Below are positions 17,686 to 26,049 of a stretch of 64,000 bases of DNA, in pieces. The DNA is from UBA1413 sp964650525 (lineage in GTDB: Bacteria > Bacteroidota > Bacteroidia > Bacteroidales > Prolixibacteraceae). Position numbers and translations under genes: made by a program. The DNA is taken from NCBI GenBank assembly GCA_964650525.1, contig CAZYUA010000002.1:124001-188000 (forward strand), written 5' to 3'. How positions within the stretch are numbered: the first letter of the stretch is position 1; the number at the start of each line of letters is the position of its first letter. A model generated the notes under the pieces. The model was not told where the DNA came from, ran no database searches, and worked only from the letters and a program-made list of their open reading frames with translations.

Positions 17686-19620
17686 TTATTTTTCTGCTTC
17701 CCCTGCTTCATCTTCCTTAAAGTTAAACAGGTTCTCAACCCGTGCCTTTTCTCCCGTATTGTAGGTGATAGTGAGAGAATCAGCATACAGGGCTTTGATG
17801 ATGTTTCCCTCATTGGTGAGGGTGTCAACATAAAGAATGTGTGCCACCTCCTGCTCCTCATCGTTGAGAAGAGTTCTGAATTCCACAATGCCAGTATCGT
17901 TCGACAGGTGGCTCACCAGATAGGGGAACCGGTTCCTCAGGGCACTGTTCTTACCCAGAACAACCTCATAAACCCGCAGCACCGGATCAGAATAAATTTC
18001 CCGGTCGTTAAACTCCTGACTAAACGCTTTGAACAGCAACCGGATATACTCACCCCGTGAGATTTTTGCATATTCCAGGGAACTGGCAACTCCATATCCC
18101 AGATCAATGGTGGTTTTTGTTCCGTTCACATCATAGGTCAGCTTTTCGGATTCCAGGATTTCTTCAAGGGTTTTCCCATCGGGCAGGGAATCACCGGGGA
18201 AGCAGATCTTCACCACCACCGGACAGCCAAACTCGGAAATCAGGCCGACGGCGCTGGTTTCCTGTTTCAGCAGTCTGCTGAGATAATTAAAATCGTAGGT
18301 GTCGAAAAAGTTTTCCAGGCTGAGGCTTACCACAGTGACCGAGTCTATTCCTTTGGCAAGGGGTTCAATGGGGGCCTTCATCGGTGTGAAGATGGCCTCC
18401 TGGATTTTCTCCTCATCCAGTATTTCAGGATTGTAATAAATTTTTACCTTGTGATTTTTAACGTATGTAGCCACTCCCACAACGCCGTCCACCCGTTTCA
18501 TCTGGTTGGCGAATGCAGTGGAACTGCCAAAGCATTTGATGTTTTTGAGTCCTTCGCGGGTATAGACACTGGCATCAGCCATGGCCGCCTCATCTCCCCA
18601 TTTCAGATCAATGGTGGGAAGTTCCCATAAAGATCCGAGGCTGATGCCTGCAGCCACCAGCACTAAGGCGGCGATGGGGGAAATCCACTTCAGGCTGTTT
18701 CGCCGGTTAATCTGGAGCGTATTCTTCACCGGGCATACCAAAACACAGTCGCCGCAGAGGTTGCAATCGACATGCCTGACCACATCGACCTTGTCGACAT
18801 CGATGGCCTGGTGGCATTTTTTGGCACAAAGGCCGCAATCGATACAACTGGGAGCATTCCGGGTAATCTTCACTACAGGGACAAACCAGCTTTTCAGGCG
18901 GCTTACCTCGATGATAAATCCCCCGGCACACAGGATCGCCAGCGGCCACGCATAATGAATAGTGGCCCCCGCCTTCAGGGCAATTAAATAGGCGGCTATC
19001 ACCACGATGAAAAACCAGGCAAACTTAAAGATATTGGAGAGCGCTCCCAGCGGACAGAGGTACTTGCACCAGAAAAGACGCACAAAAACAGACCCCAGGA
19101 TCAGCACGGCAATGGCAATCACAGCATACAGGGTGTTCACATCGGAATTGAAGCCCGACACCGACGCGTAATAGGGGTCGAACTTCTTGCAAAACAACTC
19201 ATTCGACTGAAGGGAATAGTAAACGGTGATGAAAAGGAGGGCATATTTCAGCAGCCGCAGAGCCAGGTCGGCAACCCCGGTGATGGTGAACCGCACCTTC
19301 AGCTTATCCCCCAGTTTTCCCAACCACTCCCCGACAGTCCCAAGCGGACAGATAAAGGAACAGAAGAGCTTGCTGAAAACCAGCACCCCCGCGAAGAGCA
19401 GGATACCCATGACAATCTGGGTGGTTGTCATGGTGCAGGCCAGCGCCTGGTTCAGCAGGTAACTGCCCAGTGCCTGGATCCCCCCGAACGGACAGTAGGC
19501 CTCAAAATCAGCTGTGTGGTTCCTGAAGACAAACTGCCTCAGCAACAGGTAAACGACAAATACAATCACTCCCCACTGAAAGATCATCCGGGGCCAATTG
19601 GTTTTTTTGTTCCGCTTCAT
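17686..19620 (-). CDS. NapH-like 4Fe-4S membrane protein with HMA-like segment
   Basis: The protein has 644 residues. Membrane helices run through residues 12-250, with CSFICPLG (C87, C91) and CKYLCPLG (C185, C189), motifs of the NapH/CcoG/NosR-type electron-transfer proteins. Two bacterial ferredoxin motifs follow (C259/262/265/269 and C286/289/292/296), placing clusters on the cytoplasmic side, then another helix (about 312-332). Residues about 355-412 (NIKCFGSSTAF ... VKIYYNPEILDEEKIQEAI) look like an HMA/ferredoxin-like beta-alpha-beta metal-binding domain with one Cys (C363) in place of CxxC. The tail (420-644) is unassigned. It precedes the TonB receptor by 75 bases and may reduce an imported metal. 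Confidence 0.82.
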   Translation of the reverse strand: MKRNKKTNWPRMIFQWGVIVFVVYLLLRQFVFRNHTADFEAYCPFGGIQALGSYLLNQALACTMTTTQIVMGILLFAGVLVFSKLFCSFICPLGTVGEWLGKLGDKLKVRFTITGVADLALRLLKYALLFITVYYSLQSNELFCKKFDPYYASVSGFNSDVNTLYAVIAIAVLILGSVFVRLFWCKYLCPLGALSNIFKFAWFFIVVIAAYLIALKAGATIHYAWPLAILCAGGFIIEVSRLKSWFVPVVKITRNAPSCIDCGLCAKKCHQAIDVDKVDVVRHVDCNLCGDCVLVCPVKNTLQINRRNSLKWISPIAALVLVAAGISLGSLWELPTIDLKWGDEAAMADASVYTREGLKNIKCFGSSTAFANQMKRVDGVVGVATYVKNHKVKIYYNPEILDEEKIQEAIFTPMKAPIEPLAKGIDSVTVVSLSLENFFDTYDFNYLSRLLKQETSAVGLISEFGCPVVVKICFPGDSLPDGKTLEEILESEKLTYDVNGTKTTIDLGYGVASSLEYAKISRGEYIRLLFKAFSQEFNDREIYSDPVLRVYEVVLGKNSALRNRFPYLVSHLSNDTGIVEFRTLLNDEEQEVAHILYVDTLTNEGNIIKALYADSLTITYNTGEKARVENLFNFKEDEAGEAEK

Positions 19621-19625
19621 AATTA

Positions 19626-19643
19626 TATTATGTAAACATTATA
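19626..19643. promoter_or_regulatory. Imperfect palindrome upstream of the 4Fe-4S gene
   Basis: TATTATGTAAACATTATA reads as arms TAT-T-ATGT and ACAT-T-ATA around AA, with one mismatched pair. It lies 6-23 bases before the start codon at 19620, where a bound repressor could block the leader. It resembles metalloregulator or CRP/FNR sites only loosely. Confidence 0.35.
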
Positions 19644-19767
19644 AACAACACATGAAAAATCAATATTCCAAGTGATTTATCTCATTGAAGTTGCATAAAA
19701 AGGTAAATCCGTGCATCATGAAAATCCTTCCTGAAGAATCCGGATACTTACTGTTCGGTGTAGCTGC

Positions 19768-20214
19768 TCATTTTGTTTTCAGAAGGCCCCTTTCACTGAG
19801 CCAGGCCGCAGCCTCTTCCCGGGTGCGGAACAGGTCGCCCTCCTTTTCCCACCAAATCTCCCCTTTCGACAGCCCCATTTTGGTACATCCCTTCACCTCA
19901 GCCAGGCTGACCATCTCCATAGCCTTCACCTTGATACTGTCGTTGGCCAGGGAGATGACCTTTGCCTTGACGGTTTTGCCGTTTAACAGATTTCCACCCT
20001 TGTCAACCCCAACTACCAGTCCATAGCAAACCATTCCTTCTTCGATCCACTCCCCCAGTTTTGCCTGAAGACGGGGACTCAAAGCAGCACGTTCCTCCTG
20101 ATAGGTGTAGTTTTTTATTTCTTCTGATTTTTTTTTGTTCCCTGAACAACCGGTAAACAGGAGGAACAGGCAAATGGTGAAGATAAAGCGGACAGGTTTA
20201 GCCATGATTGCCAT
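19768..20214 (-). CDS. Small lipoprotein of unknown function
   Basis: This 148-residue protein carries a lipoprotein signal with lipobox LFTGC (C23 from the first Met). An in-frame ATG at 20205 gives a start three residues shorter and is equally possible. The mature part has a Lys-rich linker, a helix, a beta-rich stretch (CYGLVVGVDKGGNLLNGKTVKAKVI ... DSIKVKAMEMV) and a closing tryptophan-rich segment ending EEAAAWLSERGLLK. I do not recognise the family. It is the first gene of the minus-strand cluster, with a 147-base gap to the 4Fe-4S gene in which I see only the palindrome at 19626, so it may or may not share its transcript. Confidence 0.7.
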   Translation of the reverse strand: MAIMAKPVRFIFTICLFLLFTGCSGNKKKSEEIKNYTYQEERAALSPRLQAKLGEWIEEGMVCYGLVVGVDKGGNLLNGKTVKAKVISLANDSIKVKAMEMVSLAEVKGCTKMGLSKGEIWWEKEGDLFRTREEAAAWLSERGLLKTK

Positions 20215-20533
20215 TGTTGGTTAAAAAGAAAGCAGAAAATTAGAAAATTGCCGACAAAAAAAACAATAACGGAAGCGGCAATTATCTTTCCTGTGTACAA
20301 AGTTAACAATCCCACCCTTTTTTGAAGAAAAAAAATGCCCTGTTTCCTGAAATGCACAGGATTTTTTCGCTTTTTCCGGTACCGGCCGCCGGCAGCTTTG
20401 GCTCCGCGCTCCGGAACCGGAAGTTATTTGCCTGGCAGCACGAAGGCAGAGAAAGGCATTCCTATCTGAATTCAAGGAACAGTTGTGCCCATTTTTGTTA
20501 TATTGCAGCCTCAAACAATAATCTCATGTTCCC
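20215..20533. other. Divergent intergenic region with a long hairpin
   Basis: This spacer separates the lipoprotein (-) from the racemase-like gene (+). TTCCGGTACCGG at 20374-20385 pairs with CCGGAACCGGAA at 20411-20422 with one mismatch across a 25-base GC-rich loop. No T tract follows on either strand; on the plus strand a T run comes before it. It is probably a regulatory or protein-binding element. TATATTGC at 20499-20506, about 28 bases before the start at 20534, is a possible -7 element. Confidence 0.45.
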
Positions 20534-21199
20534 ATGATCAGGATTTATGCCGTTCATACAGCCATGGCCCTGGTAGAGCCGGTCACATTGCTATTCCGGG
20601 AGGTGTTGCCGGAAGCGAAAGTCAATCATATTGCCGATGACAGCCTCATCCAGGAGGTGATTGCTGCCGGTGAGGTCACCCGGGCGGTTCGGAAGAGGTT
20701 GCTTTCTTACTATTTTGCCGCAGTTGACGGTGGGGCTGATATGGTCTTCAACACTTGTTCCTCGGTGGGGGAGGTGGCAGAGGAAGCACGTAAACTGGTG
20801 CCGGTACCGGTTTTCAGGATCGATGAGCCGATGGCAATTCAGGCTGTGGAAAGCGCTGTCCGGATAGGGGTGCTGGCCACCCTGTCCACCACGCTGGAGC
20901 CTACCATCGCCTTGCTGCAGGCTAAGGCCAGGGACAGGGGAAAAAAGGTGATACTTACAGAAGGGCTTGCTGCGGGGGCCTTCCAGGCAGTCATGGCAGG
21001 AGACCGTGACACCCACGACCGGCTGATATTGGAGGCTGCCTCCCGGATTGCCGGAAAAACCGACCTGCTGGTACTGGCGCAGGGCTCTATGGCCCGCATG
21101 GAGGACCAGTTGGCACTACTCACCGGAAAAAGGGTACTCTCCAGTCCCCGTTCAGGGGTGATGGCCATCCGTGATTACCTCGCCGGCAAGCCGGCATAA
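20534..21199 (+). CDS. Asp/Glu/hydantoin racemase-family protein
   Basis: The protein has 221 residues and the two-lobed racemase pattern: N-terminal IRIYAVHTAMALVEP, the first active-site loop FNTCSSVGE (C75) and a second lobe with VRIGVLATLSTTLEPT. At the position where two-Cys racemases carry the second catalytic Cys, this protein has LAQGSMARM with Ser184, so a standard two-base racemisation is doubtful. Related proteins include maleate isomerase, AroM and uncharacterised decarboxylases. The gene is followed after 25 bases by an MFS transporter and probably forms an operon with it. Together with the convergent BKACE and kinase genes it may act on a carboxylic acid. Confidence 0.78.
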   Translation: MIRIYAVHTAMALVEPVTLLFREVLPEAKVNHIADDSLIQEVIAAGEVTRAVRKRLLSYYFAAVDGGADMVFNTCSSVGEVAEEARKLVPVPVFRIDEPMAIQAVESAVRIGVLATLSTTLEPTIALLQAKARDRGKKVILTEGLAAGAFQAVMAGDRDTHDRLILEAASRIAGKTDLLVLAQGSMARMEDQLALLTGKRVLSSPRSGVMAIRDYLAGKPA

Positions 21200-21224
21200 A
21201 CCGGTCTATTGGACAAAACCAGCC

Positions 21225-22466
21225 ATGAAAAAACGGAATACCGTCCTGCTGTTCCTCATACTGATCGGGGTAATCACCTTCCTCGACCGGATCAACATCA
21301 GTGTGGCGGGAGCCACCATCATGGCAGATCTCGGACTGTCGGCAAAGCAATGGGGATGGGTGCTGAGTGCCTTTATCATTTCGTACGGGCTGCTGCAGGT
21401 GCCCCTGGGACTCTGGGGGGATCGTAAAGGACACCGGATGGTGCTGGCTGTCATTGTTTTGTGGTGGTCGGCTTTCACCGGATTCACAGGAATGGCCTCC
21501 GGATTTATGATGTTGTTACTCACCCGTTTTATGTTCGGCATAGGAGAGGCAGGTGCTTACCCGTGTATGACCGGTGTCATCGGGCGGTGGTTCCCCCCGG
21601 GGGAAACGGGCAAAGCTCAGGGATACATCTGGGCTGCCAGCCGCCTGGGAGGGGCCCTGACCCCTTTCCTGGTCATCCCTGTCATCATCACCCTCGGCTG
21701 GCGGATGGCCTTTTTCCTCCTCTCCCTCCTGGGTATCGCCTGGGTGGCTGCCTGGTATGTCTGGTACCGCGATGACCCTTCGCGCGTAAAAGGAATCGCT
21801 GCAGCAGAACTGAAAGAACTGGAAGACCGGAAAACTCCGGGCAGCAAAGCGGTGATCCCCTGGAACAAGATTCTCCGCAACCGGCAGTTTTGGCTGATCC
21901 TCGCCATGTATTTCTTTTATGCGTGGGGCAGCTGGTTCTTTTTTTCCTGGTTTCCCACCTTCCTGGAAGCAGGCCGCGGGTTTTCCAAAAGCGAACTTAC
22001 CTATGCCATCGCTGTCCCTTTCCTGATGAGCATGGCCGGAAACATCTCCGGGGGCTATCTCAGCGACCGGCTTTCCCTGAAGTACGGACTGAACCGGGGG
22101 AGAAAGATCCCCGGAGTCACCGGCCTGGCCGTTTCTGCCATCTTCATGTTCCTGGCAGCATTCATCCCCGGTAAACTCCAGGTCTTCATCTTCCTCTCCC
22201 TCTGTTTCGGGGTCATAGACCTCATGCTGCCTTCTGCCTGGGCTATCTGTGTGGACGTGGGAAAACGTTTTTCAGGCGCCATCTCAGGGGCCATGAACAC
22301 TGCCGGCAACATCGGAGGGTTTATCTGTGCCTCCCTGTTTGGATACCTCGTCGAAGCAACCGGAAATTATAATTTCCCCCTCTACGTCATTTCGGGGATG
22401 CTCCTCATCAGTGCATGCCTGTTCCTGTTTATTAATCCCTCCAAACCCCTCGACAGCAGGGATTAA
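21225..22466 (+). CDS. MFS transporter, anion:cation symporter family
   Basis: From the ATG at 21225 the protein has 413 residues and 12 predicted helices; a longer frame from 21171 overlaps the racemase gene and begins with GTG, so it is less likely. Family marks are FLDRINISVAG in helix 1, the loop-2/3 motif GLWGDRKGHR, and RFMFGIGEAGAYPCMTGVIGRWFP, typical of hexuronate, glucarate and other sugar-acid carriers (ExuT/GudP group). It lies 25 bases after the racemase-like gene. The substrate is inferred to be an organic or sugar acid handled by the adjoining enzymes. It differs clearly from the second MFS at 40910, which carries a large loop insertion. Confidence 0.87.
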   Translation: MKKRNTVLLFLILIGVITFLDRINISVAGATIMADLGLSAKQWGWVLSAFIISYGLLQVPLGLWGDRKGHRMVLAVIVLWWSAFTGFTGMASGFMMLLLTRFMFGIGEAGAYPCMTGVIGRWFPPGETGKAQGYIWAASRLGGALTPFLVIPVIITLGWRMAFFLLSLLGIAWVAAWYVWYRDDPSRVKGIAAAELKELEDRKTPGSKAVIPWNKILRNRQFWLILAMYFFYAWGSWFFFSWFPTFLEAGRGFSKSELTYAIAVPFLMSMAGNISGGYLSDRLSLKYGLNRGRKIPGVTGLAVSAIFMFLAAFIPGKLQVFIFLSLCFGVIDLMLPSAWAICVDVGKRFSGAISGAMNTAGNIGGFICASLFGYLVEATGNYNFPLYVISGMLLISACLFLFINPSKPLDSRD

Positions 22467-22486
22467 CCAACCCTGCCGCCACAAGG

Positions 22487-23914
22487 TCACTGCCCGCACG
22501 ACAGTTTGGCGTATACGCTTGCGAGACCCTGTTCATCTCCTACATTTCCCGGGAAAATGATATAGGGCATTCCCGGGAAACGGTTACTATCCCCTGTGAT
22601 AACCACAGGGACTCCCGGGATGATCTGGCCTGCAACCCTGGCCATGTTCACTTCCAGTCCCTTCACCAGAATATCGTGCGAGGTGATTCCTCCCTTGGCA
22701 ACCAAAAAAGAGGGAGCCCTGGGCAAAGCCCTGACGAGGTTTGTCAGAAACAAGGATATCTGCTCCCCGTAACCCAGGGTTTTGTCGGGTTCTCCGGCGA
22801 CGAACTGCTCCCTTGACGTATAAACCACAGGGGTGATTTGTTGGTCCATCAATTTCTCTATGCGTTGTAAAATGGCGAGGGACAGCCTTTGGGGTGAAGA
22901 AAGAATCTCCCGGACTCCGGCTTCCACACCGGCTACACCCTTAAGGGCCAGCAACTTTTCCAGCTGGAGGGTGGTCTTCCTGACATGGGAGCCGGCAATG
23001 ATGAGTCCTGGCCCTGCATGGTTCACCAACTCCGCACCCTCGAGCAGGGGTTTCTCTTCAAACCCCCCCAGTGCCCGGGGCAGAGAAGAGGAGGTGCGCC
23101 ATACGGAGCAACCCCCGAGGCTGCCAAACCAGGTCAGGTAAGCCCGGCAAAACCGGTCCAGCTCCGCATACCGGGTTGCATTGACGATGACATATTCCTT
23201 TTGCCCCGGACCTTCTGAGATTTCCTGAAAATCCGGGCTCCACCCTTCCCCTTCCGTTGGCACCGTGACCGATCCGATCTTTTCTGCAGCAATGGAGCCA
23301 CCCGACTTTTCAAGAATATAGGCTGCCAGATCAGCATTCCGGTATCCAAAAACCGTGTCTCTGGCAAATTCGGTTTCTGAAACGGGAACCAACCGATCTT
23401 TTTCCTTCAGGTATTGAACATTGCCGGTGGTTACCCTGCCTGCCTCAAAAAAAGCGGGAACAAAAAAAACCGGTGGATGCACGGTTAATCCGTTTTCCCG
23501 CGCCGCAGAAAGGATAGTTTCCGGTTCCAATGGAAAATGGCCCCGCAGGGTTGAATCGCTGCGGCTGATAAAGATCAGCCGGTACCCGTAATTCCTGTTG
23601 GCCCGTATAACCGACGTTACGGTTTCGCGCAGTTTTTTTTCAGCTTCGGCCGGCCCCATCGACCGGGTATTGGTCAGGATATAAATAACAGGAACCTCAT
23701 CGGAAAAAAGCTGAGATAAGGTCTCATCCTCCGTATTGGTAGCCAGGAGACAACCATGGACCGTCTGGATCCCGGTGGGGTCGTCATCGAATACAACCAT
23801 CCGGATAGATTGCCGCCTGAGAAAGGCAGGAATCTTTTCTCCCGGAAGGATCTCTGTGCAAGATGCAGGGCCCGGGTCAGACACCCCGAAAAGAAGATTT
23901 TTCATAGTTGCCAT
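22487..23914 (-). CDS. Four-carbon acid sugar kinase family protein (DUF1537)
   Basis: The protein has about 475 residues from ATG 23914; an ATG nine bases further in and a TTG upstream at 23941 are alternatives. The N-terminal domain begins with VVFDDDPTGIQTVHG, the substrate-side motif of OtnK/DtnK kinases, and includes FISRSDSTLRGHFPLE. The C-terminal nucleotide-binding domain has LVAKGGITSHDILVKGL and IIFPGNVGDEQGL. Known members phosphorylate D-erythronate, L-threonate or D-threonate with ATP. It lies 85 bases after the BKACE gene and probably shares its transcript. The usual partners (OtnC aldolase or PdxA2 dehydrogenase) are absent; the DUF849 enzyme stands in that place, so the true substrate may differ. 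Confidence 0.85.
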   Translation of the reverse strand: MATMKNLLFGVSDPGPASCTEILPGEKIPAFLRRQSIRMVVFDDDPTGIQTVHGCLLATNTEDETLSQLFSDEVPVIYILTNTRSMGPAEAEKKLRETVTSVIRANRNYGYRLIFISRSDSTLRGHFPLEPETILSAARENGLTVHPPVFFVPAFFEAGRVTTGNVQYLKEKDRLVPVSETEFARDTVFGYRNADLAAYILEKSGGSIAAEKIGSVTVPTEGEGWSPDFQEISEGPGQKEYVIVNATRYAELDRFCRAYLTWFGSLGGCSVWRTSSSLPRALGGFEEKPLLEGAELVNHAGPGLIIAGSHVRKTTLQLEKLLALKGVAGVEAGVREILSSPQRLSLAILQRIEKLMDQQITPVVYTSREQFVAGEPDKTLGYGEQISLFLTNLVRALPRAPSFLVAKGGITSHDILVKGLEVNMARVAGQIIPGVPVVITGDSNRFPGMPYIIFPGNVGDEQGLASVYAKLSCGQ

Positions 23915-23999
23915 TCGCAAAGAAATGGAAAACTTAGCCAATAAAGATTTCTGGTCCGGGAGTATAACGGAATAATGGAAAGGGGATTTCAGAGACAGG

Positions 24000-24857
24000 T
24001 TAGCCCCGCAGTCGATTCAACCCCAAGATTTCCCGGGCTTCTGCAGGGGTTGCAGGTTCCAGTCCCATCGAACGGACCAGCGTCACCAGGGCCTCCACAA
24101 GCGCGGCATTGCAGGATGCCAGTCGGCCGGGGCCATAATAAAAGCTGTCTTCGAAGCCAACCCGGACCACTGTGGCCCCCATGCTAAGGGCCAGTCCCAG
24201 CATGGCCAGTCCCGGCATCCCGTCGTGGTTCAGCCCCCAGTGGGCTCCCTGCTCCGTGGCGGAGGTCAGCAATACCAGGTTACGGGGCGAAGCAGCCAGG
24301 GCACTGGCGTTACCTTGGCCAAGGCAGAAATTGTAATGCAACGGCCGCGGTATCAGCCCTTCATCGGCTAACCTGCTGCAGGTCTCTATCATGCTGAGGT
24401 CAAAAATCTCCATCTCAGGCATAATCCGCTTTTCCTTCATCCGGGAAGCCCAATACCGGATTTCGGGCAGCTTGTTACTATAGACCGTCTCCCCGAAATT
24501 CACCGACCCCATGTTGAGCGAAGCCACCTCCACCCCGGGAGCCTCCAGACATACAGACCGTTCTTCAGGCGTCAGCGACGACAACCCACCCGTGGATCCC
24601 TGGATGATGATGTCGGTACCGGCGGCAATCAGGGCCACAGTCCGATGGAAGATATCCAGGTCAAAGGTGGGATTCCCCTTTTCATCCCTTACATGCAGGT
24701 GCACCATCCCGGCACCGGCACCGGCACAGGCAATCACATCGGCGGCAATCTCTTCGGGCGTCAGAGGATTCCTGCATCCCGGAGGTATCGACGTTCCAGG
24801 ATGACTTACCGGCGCCACCGTGATCACCACCTTCCCTGATTTTTCTGATTTTTCCAT
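24000..24857 (-). CDS. Beta-keto acid cleavage enzyme (BKACE, DUF849)
   Basis: The protein has 285 residues from the ATG at 24857; a frame extending to 24935 adds an unconserved N-terminus. It shows the BKACE TIM-barrel marks VVITVAPVSHPG near the start, NPLTPEEIAADVIACAGAGAGMVHLHVRD with the two Zn-binding His residues, then GSTGG, and VGFEDSFYYGPG near the C-terminus, where BKACEs hold a Zn-binding or active-site Glu. Known members (Kce) condense a beta-keto acid with acetyl-CoA and give a CoA thioester plus acetoacetate. The variable residues that set substrate are not interpretable by eye. The gene precedes the DUF1537 kinase on the minus strand and points away from the GntR regulator. 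Confidence 0.87.
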   Translation of the reverse strand: MEKSEKSGKVVITVAPVSHPGTSIPPGCRNPLTPEEIAADVIACAGAGAGMVHLHVRDEKGNPTFDLDIFHRTVALIAAGTDIIIQGSTGGLSSLTPEERSVCLEAPGVEVASLNMGSVNFGETVYSNKLPEIRYWASRMKEKRIMPEMEIFDLSMIETCSRLADEGLIPRPLHYNFCLGQGNASALAASPRNLVLLTSATEQGAHWGLNHDGMPGLAMLGLALSMGATVVRVGFEDSFYYGPGRLASCNAALVEALVTLVRSMGLEPATPAEAREILGLNRLRG

Positions 24858-25200
24858 TATTGATTTGTTTTTGTATTCGGCCAGGCCCGGAAAACAGGTA
24901 ATTCCATCGTCCGGTACACTCAGTTTCCGGGGCATATATAAAGTAAGCTTCCGCTTCGATGGCAGTCAATTACCATATCGCACCCCTCATATCATTCTTC
25001 CCGTTCGACCGGGCTTTCTTTGTTTTCATTTCCCGGTGTTTTATGCTTCTCAGGAATAATTCTCCTGTCAAATGTACCGATTTTTTCCCTTTTCACTCAA
25101 TTTCCGGAGAAAGGTTCAAAGTTCATAAAAACCGTTTACTTTTGCTTGTGAACCGGACGAAAGAGTCTCAAGCCGGAATCCGGTTAAAAATTACAGAATC
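24858..25200. other. Divergent intergenic region between BKACE and GntR genes
   Basis: These 343 bases hold the promoters of the two divergent genes. Apart from the GntR promoter candidate at 25115-25144 I see no palindrome like the one before susC, so autoregulation through that motif is not supported here. Confidence 0.55.
25115..25144 (+). promoter_or_regulatory. Promoter of the GntR gene
   Basis: TACTTTTG at 25137-25144 is an exact match to the Bacteroidota -7 consensus TAnnTTTG. A weak TTC-type -33 element lies at 25115-25117. The expected start is near 25151, giving a leader of about 50 bases. Confidence 0.5.
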
Positions 25201-25911
25201 ATGACCGCGTCAACCCTGATACGTGCAGGCAAAAAAGCCACCTCGCCCGAAGATGTGGTTATTTCAAAAATCAAGGAGCTGATCAGGTCCGGTGTTTTAA
25301 ATCCCGGAGACCGGCTTCCGGCAGAGCGGAAACTGGCGTGTGAATTCGGATTCGGCCGCACCCAGATTCGCGATGCCCTGCACAAACTTGAATTTTACGG
25401 AATCATTAAAACCCTCCCTCAAAGTGGTTCTGTCATTAACGGCCTTGATATCAATACACTTGACGGACTTATTTCTGACGTGCTGAACCTGCAGCACTAC
25501 GATTTTTATTCATTGGTGGAAACCCGGCTGGTACTTGAAATGAATACCATCAGACTGTGCGCAGAACGGTGGAACGAATCGGACATGAAAAATCTTAAAA
25601 AAAACCTGGACCGCTACGTTAAAAAGTACGATACGGATGAACGCGACAGCCTGGACTTCGCTTTTCACCGGGCTATCGCAGAAGCCAGTCACAATCCGGT
25701 ATTCAGAGCCATGCTGATGATCATCATCCCGGATATCATGACCATATACCGGCGCGAGCGCATTTGCGGAACCAACCCTGCCCTGGTGGAGGAACACATC
25801 GGGATGTATGAAGCGATCCGCTTACGAGACGGCACTCTGGCTGCCAGGCTGATGGAAGAGCACCTTCAGGGAGTGTTGAATTTTGCCAGGACCAGGGCAA
25901 ACCTTCAGTAA
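25201..25911 (+). CDS. GntR-family transcriptional regulator, FadR/FCD type
   Basis: The 236-residue protein has an N-terminal winged helix (about 17-85; IKELIRSGVLNPGDRLPAERKLACEFGFGRTQIRDALHKLE) and an FCD ligand-binding helical domain (about 95-230) with the metal-site Asp and His in DFAFHRAIAEASHN and a later His in EEHIGMYEAI. FCD regulators usually repress catabolic genes and release DNA when a carboxylic acid such as KDG or an unsaturated uronate binds; related regulators serve alginate and pectin loci. The palindrome TTGGTCGACCAA 127 bases downstream, in front of susC, fits the TTGGT/ACCAA half-sites of this family and is its likely target. Confidence 0.9.
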   Translation: MTASTLIRAGKKATSPEDVVISKIKELIRSGVLNPGDRLPAERKLACEFGFGRTQIRDALHKLEFYGIIKTLPQSGSVINGLDINTLDGLISDVLNLQHYDFYSLVETRLVLEMNTIRLCAERWNESDMKNLKKNLDRYVKKYDTDERDSLDFAFHRAIAEASHNPVFRAMLMIIIPDIMTIYRRERICGTNPALVEEHIGMYEAIRLRDGTLAARLMEEHLQGVLNFARTRANLQ

Positions 25912-26008
25912 TTGTCACTTTACCCTGTTCCCCTTTGACATTCCGCAAGTCAGTGAATTAGCGTAACGGTTGGTATTCAGTAACGGCACCAATTTTTTTG
26001 GACAATTA

Positions 26009-26040
26009 TTTGGATGGTACAAAACTAAAGCATAAATTTG
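26009..26040 (+). promoter_or_regulatory. susC promoter of the alginate locus
   Basis: TTTG at 26009-26012 is separated by 20 bases from TAAATTTG at 26033-26040. Both elements match the Bacteroidota -33 TTTG and -7 TAnnTTTG consensus exactly. A start near 26047 would give a leader of roughly 107 bases before the ATG at 26154. Confidence 0.6.
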
Positions 26041-26049
26041 GTCGACCAA
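26038..26049. promoter_or_regulatory. Predicted GntR operator overlapping the susC promoter
   Basis: TTGGTCGACCAA is a perfect 12-base palindrome made of the FadR/PdhR-type half-site TTGGT. Its first three bases are the end of the -7 element and it covers the expected transcription start, so binding would block initiation. Further half-sites are at 25970-25974 (TTGGT), 25988-25992 (ACCAA) and 26075-26079 (TTGGT). Confidence 0.6.

Noticed and set aside
20374..20422. Hairpin read as a terminator
   Set aside because: No T tract follows on either strand, and it lies in a divergent promoter region.
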